From: Desulfovibrio psychrotolerans
GTDB taxonomy: Bacteria; Desulfobacterota; Desulfovibrionia; Desulfovibrionales; Desulfovibrionaceae
DNA: 64,000 nt
Direction: 5' to 3'
NCBI RefSeq assembly: GCF_013340305.1
Contig: NZ_BLVP01000002.1
Span: forward strand, 283,857-347,856
Both the position numbers and the translations under genes were made by a program. The notes under the pieces are model-generated. The model was not told the DNA's origin. It saw nothing but the letters and a program-made list of their open reading frames with translations, and did not search any database. Below, piece by piece: positions 58,687 through 64,000 of the stretch (the stretch's first letter is position 1; each line of letters opens with the position of its first letter).

Positions 58687-60297
58687 TTACCGCTGCTGGA
58701 GCAGTTCGCGCGCCATGGCTATGCCTTGGTCGCCGCCGCCGGCCATGCGGGAAAGCTCGTCGCGGATTTCCAGCCCGTTCAGGGCGTGGCAGAAGGTAAA
58801 GGTATTGCCCTGACGTACCTCTTTGCGGACCTGGAAATGCCGGGAGGCGCGGGCCGCAAGCTGGGGCCAGTGCGTAATGAGGATGACCTGTTGCTGTGCC
58901 GCCAGCCGGGCGAGGGCGTTGGCCACGTGGTTGAGGGTGAGTCCGCCCACGCCGGAATCGACTTCATCGAAGATGAGGCTGGGGGTTTCTTTGCGGTTCA
59001 TAATGCCGACCACAGCGAGCAGAAAACGGGAAAGTTCGCCGCCGGAGGCGATTTTATCCAGCGGTTGCGGCGGCTGGCCGGGGTTGGGAATCCACATCAT
59101 TGTCGGGCGGTCTTCCATGCAGTCTTCCCTGCCCGGATGCAGGGGGACGGGCCTGAAGTCGAACCGTACATGCACATGCTCGGAAAAACCAAGTTCTTTG
59201 AGTTCGTGCACTATGGCCGCACAGAGGGCGTTGCCTGCTTCGCGCCGCAACGGGTTGAGTTGGTGCAGCGTTGCGGCCAGTTCATCAAGCAGGGCGGATT
59301 CTTTTCTTTCCAGTTGTTTCAGGTCCAGCGCGCAGGAATCCAGAAAGGAGAGGTTTTCTGAGATTTCCTTTTGCAGGTCCACTATCTCATCCAGCGAGCG
59401 TTTGAGTTTGCGTTTGAGCTGGGCCAGTTCGTACAGGCGCGCCTCTATGCTTTCCAGTGAATCCTCGTCCGGGTCGCCTGCAGGCTGTTTGCGAAGGCGC
59501 ATGGCAAGATCCTGAAGGGCTTGGCGCGCTTCGATTATGGCTTCGGTGTCTTCTTCGTATCCCGGGAGGATGCGGCGCAGGTTCTCCATTATCCGTTCAA
59601 GGCGGCCCAAGCCGTCCAGAATGCCGCCTTCTCCCGCCCCGAGCAGAGAGAGAGCCGAATCAATGGCGTCCTGAACGGCGGTTTGGTTGCGCAGTTCCTG
59701 TTTCTTTGTTTCCAGCGTCTCTTCTTCGCCGTGCTCCGGGTTGACTTTGGCAATTTCCTTCTGCTGGAATTCCAGCAGTTCGCGCTTGTCTTCAAGGTGG
59801 CGGGCGCGGTCGCGCAACGCATCGCGCCGGACGGAGATGTCGCGCAGTTCCCGGAGCAGGGTGTCGCGCTGTTGCAGCAGGTCTGGTCTGTTCAGATAAT
59901 CATCAAGAATTTTGGCCTGAAATGCGGGTTGCAGGAGCTTTTGCTGCCCGTGCTGGCTGGTGTGCACAAGCAGGGAAGGGCGCAGGTCGCGTATGGCGTC
60001 CTGCGAGCCCAGCGAATCATTGATGAGCAGGCGGCTGCGCCCTGTGGCGGCAACAAGCTCCCGCTTGAGGACGAGATCGCCTTCCGGCAGGGCGAAGAGC
60101 GCTTCCACGTGGGCTTTTTCCGATCCCGGACGTACGAGGTCCGGGCTCATTTTCTCGCCGGTGAGGAAGTTAAGTGCCTTCAGGATAAAGCTTTTTCCTG
60201 CTCCGGTTTCGCCGGTGAGCACGTTCATGCCCGGAGCGAACTCCAGTTCCATGTCGTCTATAAGTGCCAGATGCCGTATTCTGAGAAGTTCCAGCAT
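58687..60297 (-). CDS. recN: DNA repair protein RecN
   Basis: SMC-like ATPase that acts in double-strand-break repair. Walker A is GETGAGKSF (29-37), the C-terminal ABC signature is IASGGELSRFLLAV and Walker B is LIFDEVDSGVGG; between them lies an extended coiled-coil region. It has 536 residues. I start at ATG 60297; longer in-frame extension to 60477 overlaps the permease gene and has no RecN match. It lies downstream of the Dpp-like permeases on the same strand, with a 94-base gap. Confidence 0.93.
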   Translation of the reverse strand: MLELLRIRHLALIDDMELEFAPGMNVLTGETGAGKSFILKALNFLTGEKMSPDLVRPGSEKAHVEALFALPEGDLVLKRELVAATGRSRLLINDSLGSQDAIRDLRPSLLVHTSQHGQQKLLQPAFQAKILDDYLNRPDLLQQRDTLLRELRDISVRRDALRDRARHLEDKRELLEFQQKEIAKVNPEHGEEETLETKKQELRNQTAVQDAIDSALSLLGAGEGGILDGLGRLERIMENLRRILPGYEEDTEAIIEARQALQDLAMRLRKQPAGDPDEDSLESIEARLYELAQLKRKLKRSLDEIVDLQKEISENLSFLDSCALDLKQLERKESALLDELAATLHQLNPLRREAGNALCAAIVHELKELGFSEHVHVRFDFRPVPLHPGREDCMEDRPTMMWIPNPGQPPQPLDKIASGGELSRFLLAVVGIMNRKETPSLIFDEVDSGVGGLTLNHVANALARLAAQQQVILITHWPQLAARASRHFQVRKEVRQGNTFTFCHALNGLEIRDELSRMAGGGDQGIAMARELLQQR

Positions 60298-60391
60298 GGG
60301 GTGTGTTCCGCGCGTGGGGGTTAAAGACTGAGCAAGTCGATGTCTATCCAAATTGCGCTGGCTTTGCAAAGGGGTGGAGCCGGAAACGTTT

Positions 60392-61228
60392 TCATGACCG
60401 CGTGAGCCGGGGGTCCAGAATGTCGCGCAGGCTTTCGCCCAGCAGGTTGTAGCCAAGCACGGTGATAAGGATGGCAAAGCCGGGAAAGAGAGACATCCAC
60501 GGGGCTATTTCCAGCACTTCCTTGCCTTCCATGAGGATGTTGCCCCAGCTGGGCATGGGCGGCTGGACACCCAGCCCCAGAAAGCTCAGCGCGGATTCGG
60601 TGAGAATGGCCCCGGCTATGCCGAGCGTGGCGGAGACCAGCACCGGCGCAAGGGCGTTGGGAAGAATGTGCAGGCCGAGAATGCGCACTGGTCCGGCCCC
60701 GGCAAGACGGGCGGCGGCGATGAAGTCTCTCTCCCTCAGGCTCAGCGTTTCTGCGCGCACAAGGCGTGCCACGCCCATCCATGAGGTGAGGCCGATGACG
60801 ATCATGATATTATTCAGGCTGGGTTCCAGAAAGGCAATGACGGCAAGGATGAGAAAAAATGATGGAAAGCAGAGCATTATGTCTACCAGGCGCATGATTG
60901 CCTCGTCCACCCATCCCCGGAAAAAGCCTGCCACAAGACCGAGTGCGATGCCTATGGACACGGAGATACCCACGGCCACAAAGCCTACCCATAGCGAGAT
61001 GCGGGCACCGTAGAGCATGCGGGCGAGGACATCGCGTCCCAATGCATCGGTGCCGAACGGGTGGCGTGCGCTGGGGCCTTGCAGAATGGCGTTGAGATCC
61101 AGCGTTGTGGGATCATGCGGTGATATCCACGGAGCCAGAAGGGCTGCGCCGGACATGACGGCCACAATGGCAATCCCCAGCGTGAGCAGGCCGTACTGCC
61201 GCCAGTAGTGCGCGCTGAGCAGGGGCAT
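60392..61228 (-). CDS. dppC: Peptide/nickel ABC transporter permease, DppC type
   Basis: A 278-residue permease with about six membrane spans. The N-terminal segment LTLGIAIVAVMSGAALLAPWI is followed by DPTTLDLNAILQGPSARHPFGTD, the conserved pre-transmembrane loop of the DppC/OppC family, and the EAA-type loop AAARLAGAGPVRILGLHILP. The start codon follows the DppB stop directly (TAA-ATG). No binding protein or ATPase genes of the system are in the window. Substrate unknown; peptides or metal chelates are common. Confidence 0.87.
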   Translation of the reverse strand: MPLLSAHYWRQYGLLTLGIAIVAVMSGAALLAPWISPHDPTTLDLNAILQGPSARHPFGTDALGRDVLARMLYGARISLWVGFVAVGISVSIGIALGLVAGFFRGWVDEAIMRLVDIMLCFPSFFLILAVIAFLEPSLNNIMIVIGLTSWMGVARLVRAETLSLRERDFIAAARLAGAGPVRILGLHILPNALAPVLVSATLGIAGAILTESALSFLGLGVQPPMPSWGNILMEGKEVLEIAPWMSLFPGFAILITVLGYNLLGESLRDILDPRLTRS

Positions 61229-62296
61229 TTAGGCTTCCCTTCCCGTGCTGCGGATGCGCGGGTCTGCAAGCCCGTAGCAGAGGTCGGCAATCATGTTGCC
61301 CGCCAGTGTGAGTACCGCACCGAGGACAAGATTGCCCATGATGAGGGGGTAATCACGCGCCATGACCGCTCCGTAGAACAGTTGGCCTAACCCCGGCAGG
61401 GCGAAGATGGATTCGATGATGACCGAGCCGCCGATGAGCCCCGGCACAGAAAGACCGAGGATGGTGATGACCGGCAAAAGCGCGTTGCGCAGGGCATGTT
61501 TGAAAATAACCGTGCGCAGGGGCAGCCCTTTGGCGCGGGCGGTGAGGATATAGTCCTGCCGCAGCACTTCAAGCATGGAAGAACGCATGAAGCGCGACAT
61601 GCCCGCAAGGCTGCCGAAGGTGTAGATGAAAATGGGCATGACCAGATGCCGTGCAAGGTCTGTCAGTTTTCCCATGGGGCTGAGGGCGTGGTAATCCAAT
61701 GAAGTAAGGCCCGATATGGGAAGCCATTGCAGATGGATGCCGAAGTAGAGCATCATGAGCAGTGCCAGCCAGAATCCGGGCATGGCAAAGCCGATGAACA
61801 CAAACACAGCACTTATGGAGTCGAACCAGCGCCCCTGATAATACGCCGAGGCAACGCCGATGGGCACGGCGATGAGCAGTGTGAGCACAAGCGAGGCAAC
61901 GTTCATGCCCACGGTGAGGGGAATGCGTTCCTTTATCTTGTCCCACACGGGACGGAAGTCGCCTGACATGGAGCGCCCGAAGTCCAGCTTAACGATGCGC
62001 TCCAGCCAGTTGATGTATTGTATATGCAGGGGTTTGTCCAAGCCGTACAGGCGCTCAAGGCGCAGGCGCGTCTCTTCTCCCGCCAGCGGGTTCATGGAGG
62101 TCTGCATATCCGTGGGCTTGCCCGGCGCAAGATGGATGACCCAGAAGCTGATGACCGTTATCCCCCAAAGCACCAGCAGCATCCAGCCCAGCTTGATGGC
62201 AGCGCGAACAAGCAGACGCCGCGCCATGGAGGCTCCGGCGGACTGGGCGACTGCTCCCGAGGGGGGGAGGACAGGGGAAGGGACATTCTGCTGCAT
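61229..62296 (-). CDS. dppB: Peptide/nickel ABC transporter permease, DppB type
   Basis: A 355-residue permease with about six membrane spans. It contains the DppB pattern [14 protein letters not shown], the ELGITP-like [48 protein letters not shown] and [14 protein letters not shown] give the first ATG at 62296; ATG 62227 with CGGAG ahead would give 332 residues, closer to the usual length. It forms a pair with dppC; the first 23 residues are Pro/Ala-rich and may be spurious. Confidence 0.85.
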   Translation of the reverse strand: MQQNVPSPVLPPSGAVAQSAGASMARRLLVRAAIKLGWMLLVLWGITVISFWVIHLAPGKPTDMQTSMNPLAGEETRLRLERLYGLDKPLHIQYINWLERIVKLDFGRSMSGDFRPVWDKIKERIPLTVGMNVASLVLTLLIAVPIGVASAYYQGRWFDSISAVFVFIGFAMPGFWLALLMMLYFGIHLQWLPISGLTSLDYHALSPMGKLTDLARHLVMPIFIYTFGSLAGMSRFMRSSMLEVLRQDYILTARAKGLPLRTVIFKHALRNALLPVITILGLSVPGLIGGSVIIESIFALPGLGQLFYGAVMARDYPLIMGNLVLGAVLTLAGNMIADLCYGLADPRIRSTGREA

Positions 62297-62367
62297 ATCA
62301 GTTCAGGGGCTCCGGGTCTTGCTTGGGCATTACCTTGCTGGATACACTATTTGGGGCAAGGACTCGG

Positions 62368-62901
62368 CTATCCGGCGTTCTCCAACCATTGCCGCAGTTC
62401 CTTTACCTCTTCCGTCCATGTGGAGGACAGGCGAGCAGACAGGAATTCGCCATAGGCATTATCCAGATAGGCAAGGCACTTTTCGATGAGGTACATCTTT
62501 TCGAGAAAGGCGGCGTCCGGGTCATCGTCTTCGCTGTCGGCCTTTTCCACCTTGGGAGTTTTGAGGCTGCCAAGGGCAAAGTCTTCTGCCTTGAGGGTAA
62601 CGTGCCATGCTTCGGGGTCGCGCTCAATGCGGATAAGCGCACGGTTTACCTTTTTGCCCATGGAAAGGCCCAGGCGGGCTTCGCGCAGTTCCGAAAGGTT
62701 GCCGGAAACCGTGGCTGTTTCGAGCGTTTCACCTTCGCCACCCTGCACGGAAACGCGCTGTTCCACGTACATGAAATAGGTGTCGCCGTCCTTGGTGGTG
62801 AACTGGCCGTTGCGGGTTTCGCTGCGGAACCACAGCCAGGTCAGAAATTCCTGACCGAGGACGACATCGGTGGTCTGGCCGAGATAGGGGGTATCAGACA
62901 T
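62368..62901 (-). CDS. RdgC-like protein, C-terminal half
   Basis: A 177-residue protein beginning MSDTPYLGQTTDVVLGQEFLTWLWFRSE; the LGQEFLTWLWFRSE stretch and TKDGDTYFMYVEQRVSVQGG resemble the second half of RdgC-family proteins, and ends with helical HTH-like EFLSARLSSTWTEEVKELRQWL. AGGAG precedes ATG 62901. The upstream neighbour encodes an RdgC N-terminal half that ends 8 bases before this start, suggesting one ancestral RdgC split in two; the assignment to the second half is less secure than that of the first. Confidence 0.6.
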   Translation of the reverse strand: MSDTPYLGQTTDVVLGQEFLTWLWFRSETRNGQFTTKDGDTYFMYVEQRVSVQGGEGETLETATVSGNLSELREARLGLSMGKKVNRALIRIERDPEAWHVTLKAEDFALGSLKTPKVEKADSEDDDPDAAFLEKMYLIEKCLAYLDNAYGEFLSARLSSTWTEEVKELRQWLENAG

Positions 62902-62909
62902 GGAAACTC

Positions 62910-63524
62910 CTAGGCGAAGCGGGAGGGTTCGAGGTTGTCCAGAGCGTGCATGATGTCTTCGCCCTTCAGGCGCACGGCAAGTGCGTAGGGTGTGAGGGGC
63001 TCCAGATCGAGTCCGAAAGTGGTGGAGAAATGCTCCGCGAACAGATCCAGAACCTTGGACTGGGTAGACGCAAAGTAGACGATGCCTGTCTGAATGTTCC
63101 AAACGGCGTTGAATTCCGCAGGAACAGGCAGGGTGCGTGCCCGGAGTTTGAGTTGTACCTGCTCTTTAAGTTCCTTTTTGCGCTCGCGTGCAATGTATTT
63201 TTTGCCCTGCTCTTTTATCCGTTTTTCTTCTTCGCGGATGGCGAGGGTGAGGTACTTTTTCATTACGGCTGCGGAAACCCGGCGGGTGTCCAGCCGCAAG
63301 GAAAAGGTAATGAATTCACCTTTTTCTGGTGGGGCAGTGCGCCAGAAGGAATCAAGCATGTCATCGTAGCACACCCAGCCCCAGCCGCGTTCTTCTGCAG
63401 TTTCCTCTATTTCCTGAAAGGCGAATTGCTTTAGCTTATCGGGAATCTGCGCCCAAAGTTCGGAAGGCACAGGTTCGGTTATCTGAAAACGGGTAAAGCT
63501 TGCGCTTGCGTTCATGAATCCCAT
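62910..63524 (-). CDS. rdgC: RdgC-like recombination-associated protein, N-terminal half
   Basis: RdgC proteins bind DNA and modulate RecA. This 204-residue protein has the family's early pattern FQITEPVPSELWAQIPDKLKQFAFQEI, then GWVCYDDMLDSFW, PPEKGEFITFSLRLDTRRV and the Lys-rich KKYIARERKKELKEQVQLKLRARTLPVPAEFNAVW. Full-length RdgC in E. coli is about 303 residues, so this ends where the missing half would continue; the downstream gene may supply it. AAGGAG precedes ATG 63524. It may begin a long same-strand group with dppB, dppC and recN. Confidence 0.78.
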   Translation of the reverse strand: MGFMNASASFTRFQITEPVPSELWAQIPDKLKQFAFQEIEETAEERGWGWVCYDDMLDSFWRTAPPEKGEFITFSLRLDTRRVSAAVMKKYLTLAIREEEKRIKEQGKKYIARERKKELKEQVQLKLRARTLPVPAEFNAVWNIQTGIVYFASTQSKVLDLFAEHFSTTFGLDLEPLTPYALAVRLKGEDIMHALDNLEPSRFA

Positions 63525-63708
63525 GGTATGTCTCCTTGTGAAGTCGAACACGTGTGTAGCGCATCTTGCCGCACATCGCCAGAAAAACAACATCGTCCTT
63601 GCCATATAATGATGTGCGACAAGGTGCAAAGAAATCTGTCTCGCAACAAAAATAGTTATAAATTTCGGCGAATTAAGTTGTGTTGTGAAAAGGTTTTGAA
63701 AAAAGGCG

Positions 63709-63736
63709 TTGACTTAAAAACGATTTCAGGTACTTT
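63709..63736 (+). promoter_or_regulatory. First promoter of a ribosomal RNA operon leader
   Basis: TTGACT (63709-63714) with 16 bases to TACTTT (63731-63736), in an AT-rich segment. A second promoter of the same form lies 130 bases on, and boxA-like elements follow, which together resemble a tandem-promoter rrn leader. Confidence 0.6.
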
Positions 63737-63841
63737 CCACCTCCGCGCTGACGAGCCAGACGCTGGCTGGTCGGAGCGGATCAAAGCTCTTTGCAAATGT
63801 TCCGAGACGACGGCCCGTAACGGGGTTGTAAAAAAAAGTTC

Positions 63842-63870
63842 TTGACGATGGACGCGGGTTTCGATACTTT
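63842..63870 (+). promoter_or_regulatory. Second promoter of the ribosomal RNA operon leader
   Basis: TTGACG (63842-63847) with 17 bases to TACTTT (63865-63870). The -10 is shared exactly with the first promoter, and the distances suit tandem rrn P1/P2 promoters. Confidence 0.6.
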
Positions 63871-64000
63871 GAAAATCCGCCTCTGCGGCAAGTGCTCCGA
63901 ATCGGAGTGCAAATGCAGGGTGCCCACGCAAGTGGGAGATGCTCCTTGACAATTAAATAGCGAGTTGGACAGAAAAGTTATCAGCTAGCGTGGTTCTGGC

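Larger units (their letters stand above)
63525..64000 (+). other. Ribosomal RNA operon leader (16S beyond the window)
   Basis: No supported protein gene. After the two promoters come boxA-like AGCTCTTTGCAAAT (63785-63798) and TGCTCCTTGACAAT (63940-63953), the latter matching TGCTCTTTAACAAT at 12 of 14 bases, plus hairpins such as GCCAG/CTGGC near 63757-63770 and CTCCG/CGGAG near 63897-63909. This antitermination-type leader usually precedes a 16S gene, which is not yet reached at base 64000. Confidence 0.6.

Noticed and set aside
63528..63952. Short open frames on both strands in the last 500 bases
   Set aside because: The region shows promoters, boxA-like elements and hairpins of an rRNA leader, with no protein features or ribosome binding sites in the right places.

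Overview
The window looks like a chromosomal segment of a Gram-negative, anaerobic, high-GC deltaproteobacterium of the Desulfovibrionaceae type. I infer this from gene content and gene style: hybrid cluster protein with a CX2CX8CX5C N-terminus, a cysteine-rich Fur/Feo ferrous iron locus, LpxK, an AcnA-type aconitase, several sigma-54 activators, and the thrS-infC-rpmI-rplT-pheS-pheT-merR order. No phage, insertion sequence, CRISPR array or obvious genomic island was seen. Most of the window is core genome, and the interest lies in regulatory architecture, split or degenerate proteins and one catabolic transport operon.

Layout. 1-3046: end of a branched-chain amino acid (Liv) ABC cassette, overlapped by a phenylacetate-CoA ligase. 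3280-6720: ferrous iron uptake locus (cysteine-rich FeoA, small Cys-rich membrane protein, second FeoA, FeoB), with a Fur-box-like site before each half. 6737-9988: GAF/sigma-54 activator whose upstream region carries three consecutive palindromes, then a gene-poor gap and an HDOD protein. 9954-14193 (minus): larB, two glycosyltransferases and a CobD/HisC-like PLP enzyme in one apparent operon. 14366-21330 (plus): sigma-54 activator with a degenerate receiver, aconitase, PpiD-type foldase, DJ-1/PfpI protein, ribbon-helix-helix protein. 21451-24178 (minus): ferredoxin-type protein with a His-rich linker, and Hcp with a possible HcpR site upstream.

24583-32694: tRNA-Val(GAC), thrS, infC (apparently starting at AUC), rpmI, rplT, pheS, pheT, MerR regulator. 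32856-37220: rpe, tkt, pgk. 37397-41552: MauE/DoxX-like membrane protein with a rhodanese lipoprotein, quinone oxidoreductase, small conserved protein, NAD(P)H-flavin oxidoreductase, Crp/Fnr regulator. 42010-43368: NhaA behind a long leader. 43452-50088 (minus): seven tightly packed genes forming a Ugp-like glycerol-3-phosphate/glycerophosphodiester uptake operon (GlpR-type regulator, ATPase, binding protein, two permeases, an endonuclease/exonuclease/phosphatase-fold hydrolase and a HAD phosphatase).

50326-56973: radical SAM protein, response regulator with a degenerate HD-GYP domain (minus), Bax-inhibitor-1 protein, LpxK, RNase R. 57060-63524 (minus): unknown 512-residue protein, RecN, two Dpp/Opp-type permeases, and an RdgC-like protein that seems to be split into two adjacent genes. 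63700-64000: tandem promoters and boxA-like elements typical of the leader of a ribosomal RNA operon, whose 16S gene would begin beyond the window.
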